NCBI RefSeq assembly: GCF_021440345.1
Contig: NZ_JAKCNS010000047.1
Coordinates: 1 to 64,000 of the forward strand
DNA from: Kluyvera intermedia
GTDB taxonomy: Bacteria; Pseudomonadota; Gammaproteobacteria; Enterobacterales; Enterobacteriaceae
Reading direction: 5' to 3'
Length of the DNA: 64,000 nt
The notes below the pieces were generated by a model, which saw only the letters and a list, made by a program, of their open reading frames with translations, was not told where the DNA came from and made no database searches. The position numbers were made by a program, and so were the translations under genes. Positions 36,167 through 45,672 of the stretch are shown one piece after another (the first letter of the stretch is position 1; every line of letters starts with the position of its first letter).

Positions 36167-37330
36167 ATGTCTGTAATTAAGATGACCGATCTGGATCTGG
36201 CTGGTAAACGCGTTTTCATCCGTGCGGACCTGAACGTACCAGTTAAAGAAGGGAAAGTAACCAGCGACGCGCGTATCCGTGCATCTCTGCCGACCATTGA
36301 GCTGGCTCTGAAGCAGGGCGCAAAAGTGATGGTCACTTCTCACCTGGGTCGTCCGACCGAAGGCGAGTACAACGAAGAATTCTCTCTGCTGCCGGTTGTT
36401 AATTATCTGAAAGACAAACTGTCTGCTCCAGTACGTCTGGTGAAAGATTACCTGGACGGCGTTGAAGTGGCGGCCGGTGAGCTGGTTGTTCTGGAAAACG
36501 TTCGCTTCAACAAAGGCGAGAAGAAAGACGACGAAGCGCTGTCTAAAAAATATGCCGCACTGTGCGACGTATTCGTGATGGACGCATTCGGTACTGCACA
36601 CCGTGCACAGGCTTCTACTCACGGTATCGGCAAATTTGCTGACGTCGCTTGCGCTGGCCCACTGCTGGCCGCTGAGCTGGACGCACTGGGTAAAGCACTG
36701 AAAGAACCAGCACGCCCAATGGTTGCTATCGTTGGCGGTTCTAAAGTTTCTACCAAACTGACCGTTCTGGATTCCCTGTCTAAAATCGCTGACCAGCTGA
36801 TCGTTGGTGGTGGTATTGCTAACACCTTCGTTGCTGCTCAAGGCCACAACGTCGGTAAATCCCTGTATGAAGCGGATCTGGTTGACGAAGCAAAACGTCT
36901 GCTGACCACCTGCGACATCCCAGTCCCAACTGACGTTCGCGTAGCGACCGAGTTCTCTGAAACTGCGGCTGCAACCCTGAAATCTGTTAACGACATCAAA
37001 GATGAAGAGCAGATTCTGGACCTGGGCGACGTTTCTGCACAGAAACTGGCTGACATCCTGAAAAACGCCAAAACCATTCTGTGGAATGGTCCGGTTGGCG
37101 TGTTCGAATTCCCTAACTTCCGTAAAGGGACTGAAATCGTGGCTAACGCTATCGCAGACAGCGAAGCGTTCTCCATCGCAGGCGGCGGCGATACTCTGGC
37201 TGCTATCGACCTGTTCGGTATTTCCGACAAAATTTCCTACATCTCTACTGGCGGCGGCGCATTCCTCGAATTCGTGGAAGGCAAAGTACTGCCAGCAGTA
37301 GCAATGCTCGAAGAGCGCGCTAAGAAGTAA
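36167..37330 (+). CDS. pgk: Phosphoglycerate kinase
   Basis: Pgk transfers phosphate from 1,3-bisphosphoglycerate to ADP in glycolysis. The 387-residue protein equals the E. coli enzyme. The N-terminal substrate site begins [12 protein letters not shown], the basic patch is HLGRP, and the nucleotide-binding C-terminal half has GGSKVSTK and GGGDTLAA. It follows epd by 39 bases and precedes fbaA by 87 bases. Confidence 0.98.
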   Translation: MSVIKMTDLDLAGKRVFIRADLNVPVKEGKVTSDARIRASLPTIELALKQGAKVMVTSHLGRPTEGEYNEEFSLLPVVNYLKDKLSAPVRLVKDYLDGVEVAAGELVVLENVRFNKGEKKDDEALSKKYAALCDVFVMDAFGTAHRAQASTHGIGKFADVACAGPLLAAELDALGKALKEPARPMVAIVGGSKVSTKLTVLDSLSKIADQLIVGGGIANTFVAAQGHNVGKSLYEADLVDEAKRLLTTCDIPVPTDVRVATEFSETAAATLKSVNDIKDEEQILDLGDVSAQKLADILKNAKTILWNGPVGVFEFPNFRKGTEIVANAIADSEAFSIAGGGDTLAAIDLFGISDKISYISTGGGAFLEFVEGKVLPAVAMLEERAKK

Positions 37331-37339
37331 GCCATTTAA

Positions 37340-37357
37340 GGGCAGGGAAACCTGCCC
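37340..37357 (+). other. pgk-fbaA intergenic stem-loop with GAAA tetraloop
   Basis: GGGCAGG, GAAA, CCTGCCC is a perfect 7-bp stem with a GNRA loop ten bases after the pgk stop. No T-run follows, so it is more likely an mRNA processing or stability element than a terminator. Confidence 0.55.
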
Positions 37358-37417
37358 CATTATTAACGCGCTTTAGGGCGCGCCCCTTTCCAAGGCCGAA
37401 GATACAGGACTCGTAAC

Positions 37418-38497
37418 ATGTCTAAAATTTTTGATTTCGTAAAACCAGGCGTAATCACTGGTGATGACGTACAGAAAGTTTTCCAGGTAGCAAAAGAAAA
37501 CAACTTTGCTCTGCCAGCCGTTAACTGCGTCGGTACTGATTCCATCAACGCCGTACTGGAAACCGCAGCAAAAGTTAAAGCACCGGTTATCGTACAGTTC
37601 TCCAACGGCGGCGCTGCGTTCATCGCAGGCAAAGGCGTGAAAACCGACGTTCCTCAGGGTGCTGCAATCCTGGGGGCTATCTCTGGTGCACATCACGTTC
37701 ACCAGATGGCTGAGCACTACGGTGTTCCAGTTATCCTGCATACCGACCACTGCGCGAAAAAACTGCTGCCGTGGATCGACGGTCTGCTGGACGCAGGTGA
37801 AAAACACTTTGCCGCTACCGGTAAACCACTGTTCTCTTCTCACATGATCGACCTGTCCGAAGAGTCCCTGCACGAAAACATCGAAATCTGCTCCAAATAC
37901 CTGTCCCGCATGTCCAAAATGGGCATGACTCTGGAAATCGAACTGGGTTGCACCGGCGGTGAAGAAGACGGCGTGGACAACAGCCACATGGACGCTTCTG
38001 CACTGTACACTCAGCCAGAAGACGTTGATTACGCTTACACCGAGCTGAGCAAAATCAGCCCGCGTTTCACCATCGCGGCTTCCTTCGGTAACGTACACGG
38101 CGTGTACAAACCAGGTAACGTGGTTCTGACCCCAACTATCCTGCGCGATTCTCAGGACTATGTTTCTAAGAAACACAACCTGCCGCACAACAGCCTGAAC
38201 TTCGTGTTCCACGGCGGCTCCGGTTCTTCTGCTCAGGAAATCAAAGACTCCGTAAGCTACGGCGTAGTGAAAATGAACATCGATACCGACACCCAGTGGG
38301 CAACCTGGGAAGGTATCCTGAACTACTACAAAGAAAACGAAGCTTACCTGCAGGGTCAGCTGGGCAACCCGAAAGGCGAAGACCAGCCGAACAAGAAATA
38401 CTACGATCCACGCGTATGGCTGCGTGCCGCTCAGACCTCTATGATCGCCCGTCTGGAACAGGCTTTCACTGAACTGAACGCGAAAGACGTTCTGTAA
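37418..38497 (+). CDS. fbaA: Class II fructose-bisphosphate aldolase
   Basis: FbaA reversibly splits fructose 1,6-bisphosphate into two triose phosphates using zinc. The 359-residue protein has the class II motifs, including the zinc-ligand segment HTDHCAKK (His near 110), ELGCTGGEED (Glu), and HGGSGSS. Length equals E. coli FbaA. It ends with a strong terminator at 38517-38546. Confidence 0.98.
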   Translation: MSKIFDFVKPGVITGDDVQKVFQVAKENNFALPAVNCVGTDSINAVLETAAKVKAPVIVQFSNGGAAFIAGKGVKTDVPQGAAILGAISGAHHVHQMAEHYGVPVILHTDHCAKKLLPWIDGLLDAGEKHFAATGKPLFSSHMIDLSEESLHENIEICSKYLSRMSKMGMTLEIELGCTGGEEDGVDNSHMDASALYTQPEDVDYAYTELSKISPRFTIAASFGNVHGVYKPGNVVLTPTILRDSQDYVSKKHNLPHNSLNFVFHGGSGSSAQEIKDSVSYGVVKMNIDTDTQWATWEGILNYYKENEAYLQGQLGNPKGEDQPNKKYYDPRVWLRAAQTSMIARLEQAFTELNAKDVL

Positions 38498-38516
38498 GAA
38501 AAGACCGACTTTTCTG

Positions 38517-38546
38517 CAAAAGCCCGCCTTATGGCGGGCTTTTTTA
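38517..38546 (+). terminator. Rho-independent terminator of fbaA
   Basis: AAAAGCCCGCC, TTAT, GGCGGGCTTTTTT is a textbook intrinsic terminator 20 bases after the fbaA stop. Confidence 0.95.
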
Positions 38547-38674
38547 TTGTCTTTTCAATGTTATGGTCAGGTGTAGAAATGTGATCAATTTGGCAAAATG
38601 CTAATTTTTTGTTTACTCTTTATACCTGCCTGTACTTTTTCAGGCCGCTTTTTGTTTCCCATAAGGAATATTGA

Positions 38675-39538
38675 ATGGAAGATTTAAACGTTGTCGATAG
38701 CATAAATGGCGCAGGTACGTGGCTGGTGCGCAATCAGGAATTACTGCTGAGTTATGCCGTCAATATCGTTGCGGCAATTGCCATTGTTATCGTTGGGATG
38801 ATTGTGGCGCGTATTGTATCGAATACCGTCAACCGTCTGATGCTGGCGCGTAAAATTGACGCCACCGTGGCTGATTTCCTCTCCGCGATGCTGCGTTACG
38901 CCATCATCGCCTTCACGCTGATCGCCGCGCTTGGCCGTATTGGCGTGCAGACCGCGTCGGTTATCGCGGTACTGGGTGCCGCTGGTTTAGCCGTCGGCCT
39001 GGCGCTGCAGGGCTCGCTTTCCAACCTTGCCGCAGGCGTGCTGCTGGTGATGTTCCGTCCGTTCCGTGCGGGGGAGTATGTTGACCTGGGCGGCGTGGCA
39101 GGGACCGTGCTGAGCGTACAGATTTTCTCCACCACCATGCGTACAGTGGATGGCAAGATTGTCGTTATTCCAAACGGTAAAATTATCGCCGGTAACATTA
39201 TCAACTTCTCTCGCGAACCGGCTCGTCGCAATGAGTTTATTATTGGCGTCTCTTACGATGCGGATATTGATAAGGTTAAGCAGATCCTGACGCGTATTCT
39301 GGAATCAGATAATCGTATCCTGAAAGATCGCGACATTACCGTGCGCTTAAACGAGCTGGCGCCGTCGTCGGTGAATTTTGTGGTGCGTGCCTGGAGCCTG
39401 AGCGGCGACCTGCAAAACGTCTACTGGGACGTACTGGAGCAGATTAAGCGCGAGTTTGATGCTAACGGGATTAGTTTTCCTTACCCGCAGCTCGATGTGA
39501 ATATGAAGCCGGTAAACACGCAGAATGAATCGGCGTAA
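38675..39538 (+). CDS. mscS: Small-conductance mechanosensitive channel
   Basis: MscS is a homoheptameric inner-membrane channel that opens when membrane tension rises on hypo-osmotic shock. The 287-residue protein (E. coli 286) has three membrane helices in the first 125 residues. The pore helix TM3 is [25 protein letters not shown] with regular Gly/Ala packing, and a beta domain and alpha/beta domain form the cytoplasmic cage. It has its own terminator with a TTCG loop. Confidence 0.97.
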   Translation: MEDLNVVDSINGAGTWLVRNQELLLSYAVNIVAAIAIVIVGMIVARIVSNTVNRLMLARKIDATVADFLSAMLRYAIIAFTLIAALGRIGVQTASVIAVLGAAGLAVGLALQGSLSNLAAGVLLVMFRPFRAGEYVDLGGVAGTVLSVQIFSTTMRTVDGKIVVIPNGKIIAGNIINFSREPARRNEFIIGVSYDADIDKVKQILTRILESDNRILKDRDITVRLNELAPSSVNFVVRAWSLSGDLQNVYWDVLEQIKREFDANGISFPYPQLDVNMKPVNTQNESA

Positions 39539-39856
39539 ATTAGCGGTGCGATTGCCTGGTCAGTGAGAGGCAAACGACGATAAATGGCTTCCTTCGGGAA
39601 GCCATTTTTTTAGGTAATATTCACGGTAGCGATAAATTTTATTGGATAAATATTCGAAGATGATATTGCCAGCAGAAAGTTTATTTCAGTATTGATAATG
39701 CGTGCTGCTGCAATAGTCGCCAGGTTTTAAAGTCAGTACACTCACGCGGAAGATGCACAACATTGCCGCGAATTAATCAGCGCTGACCGTTTGAGCCTGC
39801 TTTGAGACCCAAGGTCAGGCTGCACGCGCTGAATTCGTGAAAACATAAAATAATGA
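39539..39856. other. Intergenic region after mscS
   Basis: Apart from the mscS terminator at 39582-39611 nothing clear is visible here. The right part must hold the promoter of the hypothetical gene at 39857. No convincing promoter hexamers were picked out. Confidence 0.4.
39582..39611 (+). terminator. Rho-independent terminator of mscS
   Basis: AAATGGCTTCC, TTCG, GGAAGCCATTT followed by T residues forms an 11-bp stem closed by a stable UUCG tetraloop. Confidence 0.95.
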
Positions 39857-40192
39857 ATGACAGCCACTGAAATGTTTATTCCTAAAGCTTACTTACTTAA
39901 CCAGACTTACAAAAAGCATCGTTCTGATTTGACTCAGCGCATCGCTAATGAAAAATCGCTGATCTCCGGAGACCTGGTGCGTTTATTAAGAGATCCGAAA
40001 AAGCATAAGAGGGGGGTTGTCTCCGCTTTTTTTAGCCGGGAGAAATTCCCGATTCTAGGTAACGAAGGCGCAGAAGAGGAACTGGAGAAAATCATGAAAC
40101 TGTTTCGCGACTCCGGCTATCAAGTCTCTCTGGAAAGGTCGGATGATGGGTTCTCGCTTGATCTCGACTGGACGGAGGCGAGCCTACCCTGA
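39857..40192 (+). CDS. Hypothetical protein of 111 residues
   Basis: I do not recognise this protein. It is soluble, strongly charged and rich in Lys, Arg, Asp and Glu. A basic stretch near residues 45-52 (DPKKHKRG) is followed by an acidic C-terminal third that ends DLDWTEASLP. No signal peptide or membrane helix is visible. The start could instead be the ATG at 39872, since neither has a strong ribosome binding site. It lies alone between mscS and argO, where E. coli K-12 has no equivalent that I recall. Confidence 0.5.
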   Translation: MTATEMFIPKAYLLNQTYKKHRSDLTQRIANEKSLISGDLVRLLRDPKKHKRGVVSAFFSREKFPILGNEGAEEELEKIMKLFRDSGYQVSLERSDDGFSLDLDWTEASLP

Positions 40193-40397
40193 ATGTTCAC
40201 CGTTCTGACCTCTGAGAATGATGCAGAGAGTGGCTCTGTGTGGTTGCTCTGCGATCTTTTGCTGAGTTTCATCGCGTTGTGAATATCCTCGAGCTATCCG
40301 TCCTTGTACACGGCAAGGACGGATTCAGTTTGTGGCAATGAAATGCGGTAACACGCATAGCCACTGAATGAATATGCAGACCGTGCTCGGTGGTGTA

Positions 40398-40416
40398 TTA
40401 TTAGTTTAACTAATAA
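40398..40416. promoter_or_regulatory. Candidate ArgP operator upstream of argO
   Basis: TTATTAGTT-T-AACTAATAA is a perfect 9+1+9 inverted repeat. With a -10 element TATAGT at 40458-40463, its centre lies near position -63. This is the usual place of the recognition site of LysR-type activators. ArgP activates argO in E. coli, and argP lies 1.5 kb away here. Confidence 0.6.
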
Positions 40417-40457
40417 CCTATTAAAACAATCCATTTCATCTAATGATTATCCCGCGC

Positions 40458-40463
40458 TATAGT
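40458..40463 (+). promoter_or_regulatory. Candidate -10 element of argO
   Basis: TATAGT lies about 35 bp upstream of the argO start codon. No good -35 lies at the right distance (TTTCAT at 40434-40439 is the nearest), which fits an activator-dependent promoter. Confidence 0.45.
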
Positions 40464-40498
40464 CTCGCTACATACTAACATTAAGTGAAAAATACACC

Positions 40499-41134
40499 GT
40501 GTTATCTTACTATTTTCAAGGTCTTATGCTTGGCGCTGCCATGATTCTTCCACTTGGGCCGCAAAATGCTTTTGTCATGAACCAGGGCATTCGTCGTCAA
40601 TATCACCTGATGATTGCGCTGCTCTGCGCGGTTAGCGACTTATTGCTTATCTGCGCCGGCATTTTTGGTGGCAGCGCACTGCTGATGTCATCCCCGTGGC
40701 TGCTGGCGCTGGTGACATGGGGCGGCGTCGCCTTCTTGCTGTGGTACGGTTTCGGCGCGCTGAAAACGGCCATGGGCAGTAATATTGAACTGGCCAACGC
40801 GGAAGTGATGAAGCAGGGGCGCTGGAAGATTATCGCCACCATGCTGGCGGTGACCTGGCTTAATCCGCATGTGTACATTGATACCTTTGTTGTACTGGGC
40901 AGTTTGGGCGGGCAACTGGATGTGATGCCTAAACGCTGGTTTGCACTTGGTACCATCAGCGCATCGTTTTTATGGTTCTTCGCGCTTGCGCTGCTGGCAG
41001 CCTGGCTGGCACCGCGTCTGCGTACGGCGAAAGCTCAGCGAATTATCAACGTAGTGGTCGGTCTCGTGATGTGGATTATCGCTTTTCAGCTGGCAAAAGA
41101 GGGTGTTGGACACCTGCAGGCACTCATTAACTAA
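40499..41134 (+). CDS. argO: Arginine exporter ArgO (LysE family)
   Basis: ArgO exports arginine, and its toxic analogue canavanine, across the inner membrane. The 211-residue protein has the LysE family profile of about six helices, with the conserved N-terminal [15 protein letters not shown] and [13 protein letters not shown] in the middle. The start is GTG, as in E. coli argO, and the length is the same. Control by ArgP is expected from the operator at 40398-40416. Confidence 0.96.
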   Translation: MLSYYFQGLMLGAAMILPLGPQNAFVMNQGIRRQYHLMIALLCAVSDLLLICAGIFGGSALLMSSPWLLALVTWGGVAFLLWYGFGALKTAMGSNIELANAEVMKQGRWKIIATMLAVTWLNPHVYIDTFVVLGSLGGQLDVMPKRWFALGTISASFLWFFALALLAAWLAPRLRTAKAQRIINVVVGLVMWIIAFQLAKEGVGHLQALIN

Positions 41135-41219
41135 GCGTCATCTGATGGACTTTCATCTGGCAACGGCTAAGCTTGCAGGCAAGACCCCGTTGTCGGGTGA
41201 TAACCATGGAGATACAACA

Positions 41220-41978
41220 GTGAAGTTTAAAGTGATGGCTCTGGCTGCAGTAATCGGGTTTAGCGCAATGTCAGTGCAGGCAAATGAATTGCCGGATGGT
41301 CCACATATTGTCACGTCAGGGACAGCGAGCGTGGATGCGGTGCCTGATATCGCGACGCTTTCTATCGAAGTGAATATTGCTGCTAAAGATGCCGCGAGTG
41401 CCAAGAAACAGGCCGATCAGCGCGTTGCGCAATATCTCTCTTTCCTTGAACAAAACGGCGTAAACAAGAAAGATATTAGCTCCGCTAACCTGCGAACCCA
41501 GCCGGATTACGACTATCAGAATGGGAAAAGCGTACTGAAAGGCTATCGTGCAGTACGTACCGTGGAAGTCACGTTGCGCCAGCTGGATAAACTCAATTCT
41601 CTGCTCGACGGCGCCTTAAAGGCCGGGTTGAATGAAATCCGCTCGGTATCGCTGGGCGTTGCGCAGCCGGATGCATACAAAGATAAAGCGCGGAAAGCGG
41701 CAATTGAAGATGCTATTCATCAGGCGCAGTCGCTGGCGTCCGGATTCCACAGCAAGCTGGGGCCGGTATACAGCGTGCGTTATCACGTTTCTAACTACCA
41801 GCCTAGCCCGATGGTACGCATGATGAAAGCCGACGCAGCACCGGTTTCTGCACAGGAAAGCTACGAGCAGGAAGCGATCCAGTTTGCCGATCAGGTCGAT
41901 GTGGTGTTCCAGCTTCAGCCTGAACAGGCCGCAGCACCTGCGCCAGCAGCAGCTCCAGCTCCTGCAGCAGCGAAGTAA
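41220..41978 (+). CDS. yggE: SIMPL domain oxidative-stress protein YggE
   Basis: The 252-residue precursor has a Sec signal peptide (FKVMALAAVIGFSAMSVQA) followed by a SIMPL/DUF541 domain. YggE lowers oxidative stress in E. coli by an unknown mechanism. The GTG start at 41220 was chosen because GGAG lies at 41208-41211 and it places the signal at the N-terminus. The longer frame from 41103 overlaps argO. The C-terminus is an Ala-Pro tail (QAAAPAPAAAPAPAAAK). Confidence 0.92.
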   Translation: MKFKVMALAAVIGFSAMSVQANELPDGPHIVTSGTASVDAVPDIATLSIEVNIAAKDAASAKKQADQRVAQYLSFLEQNGVNKKDISSANLRTQPDYDYQNGKSVLKGYRAVRTVEVTLRQLDKLNSLLDGALKAGLNEIRSVSLGVAQPDAYKDKARKAAIEDAIHQAQSLASGFHSKLGPVYSVRYHVSNYQPSPMVRMMKADAAPVSAQESYEQEAIQFADQVDVVFQLQPEQAAAPAPAAAPAPAAAK

Positions 41979-41992
41979 TTGACGGTAATACT

Positions 41993-42024
41993 AAAAAGCC
42001 CTCGCGATGCGAGGGTTTTTTTTT
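41993..42024. terminator. Bidirectional terminator between yggE and argP
   Basis: AAAAAGCCCTCGC, GAT, GCGAGGGTTTTT with further T residues serves the two convergent genes. The A-run before the stem gives the U-tract for argP. Confidence 0.93.
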
Positions 42025-42027
42025 ACC

Positions 42028-42921
42028 TTAATCCTGACGCAAAACTTTGTGCCCGTAAGCGAGCAGGGCGTCGGTCACCTTGCGCATCATGCGGCTTTCA
42101 GGTGCGAAACGGTGCCAGTAGAGCATACGGCGCTGGAATAACCCTGGTGTCAGGTCGATAAGCTCGCCGCTGGCCAGCTCTTTCTCAATTTGCAGATGGG
42201 GGATCATACAGCAGGTCGTGCCCTGACGCGCCAGCTGTACGAACGCTTCCGACGAGTTAACGATATGACACGGTACGCTGCCCGGCGGCAGGTCGAAGTT
42301 CTGCTGTAAGAATGCCTGATGCATATCATCGAGGTGGTCAAAGGCAACAGCAGGGGCTTTCAGTAGCGCAGAACGCGTCACGCCATTCGGGAAATAACGT
42401 TCGGCGAAGGCTTTAGAACCCACAAACAGGTAATCAAGCGCGCCGAGCTGATCGACCAGACAGCTTGGCAATGCCTGCGGCTGAATACTCACCGCGCCGA
42501 CCACTTCACCGCGACGCAGGCGTTCCTGGGTACGCGTTTCATCTTCCACCTGAAGGTTCAGGCGGATAGGGGAGTTGTTGAGAACCTCTGACAATGCGGG
42601 CAGCAGCCAGGTCGCCAGACTGTCGGCGTTGACCGCCAGCGACAGCAACAGAGGCGTTGAGCCGGTTTGTTCGTCACCCAGCCACTCTTCTTCCAGCAGC
42701 TCGACCTGACGCAGCAGCGCCAACAGCTTTTGCCCTTGTTCGGTTGGGCGTGGCGGGACAGTACGCACCAGTAGCGGCTGGCCGAACATGTTCTCCAGCT
42801 GTTTAATGCGCTGAGAAACGGCGGACTGAGTAATGCACAGTTTCTGCGCGGCGCGTTCAAACCCACGTTCCCTGATAACGGCATCCAGCGCCTGTAGTGT
42901 TCTGTAGTCCGGACGTTTCAT
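42028..42921 (-). CDS. argP: LysR-type regulator ArgP (IciA)
   Basis: ArgP is a LysR-type activator that responds to arginine and lysine and controls argO, dapB, gdhA and others in E. coli. The 297-residue protein has an N-terminal helix-turn-helix ([20 protein letters not shown]) and a type 2 periplasmic-binding fold for effectors. The start at 42921 gives [15 protein letters not shown], identical in position to E. coli. An upstream in-frame ATG would add twelve residues. It is divergent from rpiA. Confidence 0.97.
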   Translation of the reverse strand: MKRPDYRTLQALDAVIRERGFERAAQKLCITQSAVSQRIKQLENMFGQPLLVRTVPPRPTEQGQKLLALLRQVELLEEEWLGDEQTGSTPLLLSLAVNADSLATWLLPALSEVLNNSPIRLNLQVEDETRTQERLRRGEVVGAVSIQPQALPSCLVDQLGALDYLFVGSKAFAERYFPNGVTRSALLKAPAVAFDHLDDMHQAFLQQNFDLPPGSVPCHIVNSSEAFVQLARQGTTCCMIPHLQIEKELASGELIDLTPGLFQRRMLYWHRFAPESRMMRKVTDALLAYGHKVLRQD

Positions 42922-43134
42922 TGCTCTGAGGTGCTCCCGTATAGGTGTTATCTGCACTATGACATAAATTGACCGTAGATACAGACGAAAATGGTTTGCA
43001 CATTACTGTGATGTTGCTCACGTGTTGGGCCTCTCGTCCACGATGCCCAGCGAGAGCCCGGCGGGCGACTCGAATTGTGGCAGAGTTCTGTTCTATAATG
43101 CGCGGCAAATGATGACACCACAGGCGAAACTATC

Positions 43135-43794
43135 ATGACGCAGGATGAACTGAAAAAAGCAGTAGGCTGGGCGGCACTTCAATACGTACAGCCAGGTACG
43201 ATTGTCGGTGTAGGCACGGGATCTACCGCGGCACACTTTATTGACGCGCTGGGTACCATGAAAGGACAAATTGAAGGCGCGGTCTCCAGCTCTGATGCCT
43301 CTACTGAGAAGCTGAAAAGCCTCGGTATCACCGTTTTCGATCTGAATGAAGTCGACCGTTTGGGCATCTATGTTGATGGTGCGGATGAGATCAACGGCCA
43401 CATGCAGATGATCAAAGGCGGTGGTGCGGCGCTGACGCGTGAAAAAATCATTGCTTCGGTGGCGGATAAATTTATCTGCATCGCCGATGCCTCTAAGCAG
43501 GTTGATATCCTGGGCAACTTCCCGCTACCGGTTGAAGTTATTCCAATGGCGCGCAGCGCCGTAGCGCGTGAACTGGTTAAGCTGGGCGGTCGTCCGGAAT
43601 ATCGCCAGGGCGTAGTGACCGATAACGGTAACGTGATCCTCGATGTGCACGGCCTTGAAATCCTTGACGCAATTGCTCTGGAAAATGCTATCAATGGTCT
43701 TCCTGGCGTGGTTACCGTCGGTCTGTTTGCCAACCGTGGTGCCGACGTGGCGTTGATCGGTACCGCCGATGGCGTGAAAACTATTGTGAAATGA
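43135..43794 (+). CDS. rpiA: Ribose-5-phosphate isomerase A
   Basis: RpiA interconverts ribose 5-phosphate and ribulose 5-phosphate. The 219-residue protein has the E. coli length and the family motifs [11 protein letters not shown] (phosphate binding), DGADEI (catalytic Asp region) and [11 protein letters not shown] (catalytic Lys and Glu). It is transcribed divergently from argP and ends at a strong terminator. Confidence 0.97.
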   Translation: MTQDELKKAVGWAALQYVQPGTIVGVGTGSTAAHFIDALGTMKGQIEGAVSSSDASTEKLKSLGITVFDLNEVDRLGIYVDGADEINGHMQMIKGGGAALTREKIIASVADKFICIADASKQVDILGNFPLPVEVIPMARSAVARELVKLGGRPEYRQGVVTDNGNVILDVHGLEILDAIALENAINGLPGVVTVGLFANRGADVALIGTADGVKTIVK

Positions 43795-43802
43795 TCTGAC
43801 CC

Positions 43803-43833
43803 GGGGGGAATGACTATTTCCCCCATTTTTTTT
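43803..43833 (+). terminator. Rho-independent terminator of rpiA
   Basis: GGGGGAA, six bases, TTCCCCC, followed by A and eight T residues, lies just after the rpiA stop codon. Confidence 0.92.
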
Positions 43834-44059
43834 ATTCAGGCTAAATTTGGTGACTTGTGTCACATTTACAACCCCATTCTTATTAACATCCCACGTTTAG
43901 TTTTCCGCTTAGCATTTTATGCTGGCATTTTGCCCTGCGTGACCGTTCTTCATGACCCCGACGCAAACGTTCATATTGCCGCAATATTTATTTTTGATAT
44001 GTTGCTTAGATGAACTTTCGTTCAGCACAACATCAGTAAAACAAAGACAGGACGGGGAA

Positions 44060-45292
44060 ATGGCTAAGGTATCACTGGAAAAAGACAAAATTAAGTTTCT
44101 GCTGGTTGAAGGCGTGCACCAGAAGGCGCTGGATAGCCTTCGCGCAGCAGGTTACACCAATATCGAATTTCACAAGGGTGCGCTGGATAGCGAACAGCTG
44201 AAGGAGTCGATCCGTGATGCTCATTTCATCGGCCTGCGATCCCGCACGCACTTGACGGAAGAGATCTTAGCGGCCGCTGAAAAACTGGTGGCGGTAGGTT
44301 GTTTCTGTATCGGTACCAACCAGGTTGACCTGAAAGCGGCGGCAAAACGCGGCGTTCCCGTGTTTAACGCCCCATTCTCCAACACTCGTTCCGTGGCGGA
44401 GCTGGTGATTGGCGAACTGCTATTACTGCTACGTGGTATTCCTGAAGCTAACGCCAAGGCGCACCGCGGCGTGTGGAATAAACTGGCGGCGGGCTCCTAT
44501 GAAGCGCGCGGTAAAAAACTGGGCATCATCGGCTACGGCCACATTGGTACTCAGCTGGGGATTCTGGCTGAATCGCTGGGGATGCACGTCTTCTTCTACG
44601 ACATTGAAAGCAAACTGCCGCTGGGCAATGCGACTCAGGTGCAGCATCTCTCTGACCTGCTGAACATGAGCGATGTGGTTAGCCTGCACGTGCCGGAAAA
44701 CGCCTCCACCAAAAACATGATGGGCGCGGAAGAGCTGGCGCTAATGAAGCCTGGTGCGCTGCTGATTAACGCCTCACGAGGTACAGTCGTCGATATCCCA
44801 GCGCTGTGCGCCGTGCTGGCGAGCAAACACCTGGCCGGTGCTGCCGTTGACGTATTCCCAACGGAACCTGCGACCAACAGCGAACCGTTCACATCGCCGC
44901 TGTGCGAATTCGACAACGTTATCCTGACGCCGCACATCGGTGGTTCTACTCAGGAAGCGCAGGAAAATATCGGTCTGGAAGTGGCCGGTAAACTGGCGAA
45001 GTACTCCGACAACGGTTCTACGCTGTCTGCGGTGAACTTCCCGGAAGTATCTTTACCGCTGCACGGTGGCCGTCGTCTGCTGCACATCCATGAAAACCGT
45101 CCGGGCGTACTGACGGCGCTGAACCAGATCTTCGCCGATCAGGGCGTCAACATTGCCGCACAGTATCTGCAAACTAACTCCGATATGGGTTATGTGGTTA
45201 TTGATATTGAAGCGGAAGAAGATGTGGCTGAAAAAGCGCTGCTGAGCATGAAGGCAATTCCGGGCACTCTGCGCGCACGTCTGCTTTACTAA
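44060..45292 (+). CDS. serA: D-3-phosphoglycerate dehydrogenase
   Basis: SerA oxidises 3-phosphoglycerate to start serine synthesis and is inhibited by serine. The 410-residue protein has the E. coli length. The NAD-binding motif is GYGHIGTQ, the catalytic His lies in LTPHIGGST, and the C-terminal ACT domain has the serine-binding HIHENRPG. The start at 44060 gives MAKVSLEKDKIKF. The in-frame upstream ATG at 43952 would add 36 unrelated residues. The gene stands alone in a 5' context that in E. coli is Lrp-controlled. Confidence 0.98.
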   Translation: MAKVSLEKDKIKFLLVEGVHQKALDSLRAAGYTNIEFHKGALDSEQLKESIRDAHFIGLRSRTHLTEEILAAAEKLVAVGCFCIGTNQVDLKAAAKRGVPVFNAPFSNTRSVAELVIGELLLLLRGIPEANAKAHRGVWNKLAAGSYEARGKKLGIIGYGHIGTQLGILAESLGMHVFFYDIESKLPLGNATQVQHLSDLLNMSDVVSLHVPENASTKNMMGAEELALMKPGALLINASRGTVVDIPALCAVLASKHLAGAAVDVFPTEPATNSEPFTSPLCEFDNVILTPHIGGSTQEAQENIGLEVAGKLAKYSDNGSTLSAVNFPEVSLPLHGGRRLLHIHENRPGVLTALNQIFADQGVNIAAQYLQTNSDMGYVVIDIEAEEDVAEKALLSMKAIPGTLRARLLY

Positions 45293-45302
45293 TCTCTCTT
45301 TC

Positions 45303-45327
45303 ACGGGCAGGCCAATGGTCTGCCCGT
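45303..45327 (+). terminator. Hairpin downstream of serA
   Basis: ACGGGCAG pairs with CTGCCCGT around a nine-base loop ten bases after the serA stop. No T-run follows, so it may be a Rho-assisted or RNA-stability structure. Confidence 0.5.
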
Positions 45328-45475
45328 ATTCCGTCAGCCCTTCCTGCGTCATCTTCCTTTCTGCAAGCGATACATCTCATTTACGAGCCTCGCCGCAAAC
45401 GGTGATTAAAGGCTTCGCTGTACCTTGTCCACGTGAGAAAGCCACTTACGATAGAGGCTCAGCATGGGGCTGAAA

Positions 45476-45624
45476 CGGAAAAGCCCCTACCGAAGCAGGG
45501 GCTCTTAAAAGGAAAGGGACAATGATGAGACTCGTCATCATACTGCTGATTCTGTTAATCATCGCTTGGCCAGCATATTAACAGTCTTTATGCAGGAGGG
45601 AGGTTCGCCTCCCTCACCCTTTAC
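45476..45624 (-). ncRNA. sibC: Sib antisense RNA (QUAD repeat family, SibC position)
   Basis: The minus strand from about 45624 begins GTAAAGGGTGAGGGAGG, forms a GGGAGG...CCTCCC hairpin, covers the ibs ORF in antisense, and ends at a terminator. The terminator is GCCCCTGC, TTCG, GTAGGGGCTTTT at about 45478-45504. This is the layout of E. coli Sib RNAs, and SibC lies in the same place between serA and fau. It represses translation of the Ibs toxin. The 5' end is approximate. Confidence 0.82.
45522..45581 (+). CDS. ibsC: Ibs-type small hydrophobic toxin, 19 residues
   Basis: The ORF encodes MMRLVIILLILLIIAWPAY, one membrane-spanning helix. It has the same length and the same opening MMRLVIIL as E. 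coli IbsC. GGAAAGGG lies just upstream of the ATG. Overproduced Ibs peptides depolarise the inner membrane, and an antisense Sib RNA from the opposite strand blocks them. That RNA is present here, so this is a complete type I toxin-antitoxin pair. The Trp-Pro near the C-terminus is a difference from the K-12 peptide. Confidence 0.85.
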   Translation: MMRLVIILLILLIIAWPAY

Positions 45625-45672
45625 CGAGGAATTTAGGTCAAAAATGCAGCGCTGTCAATCGACGAAAAACAC

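Larger units (their letters stand above)
40193..40498. other. argO upstream control region
   Basis: No gene is visible. The right part holds a 19-bp inverted repeat (40398-40416) and a candidate -10 element for argO (40458-40463). The left part shows nothing clear. Confidence 0.45.

Noticed and set aside
36149..37360. Antisense open frame of 403 codons opposite pgk
   Set aside because: The frame is a by-product of codon bias in pgk. The protein is rich in Phe, Gln and Val without any domain or ribosome binding site.
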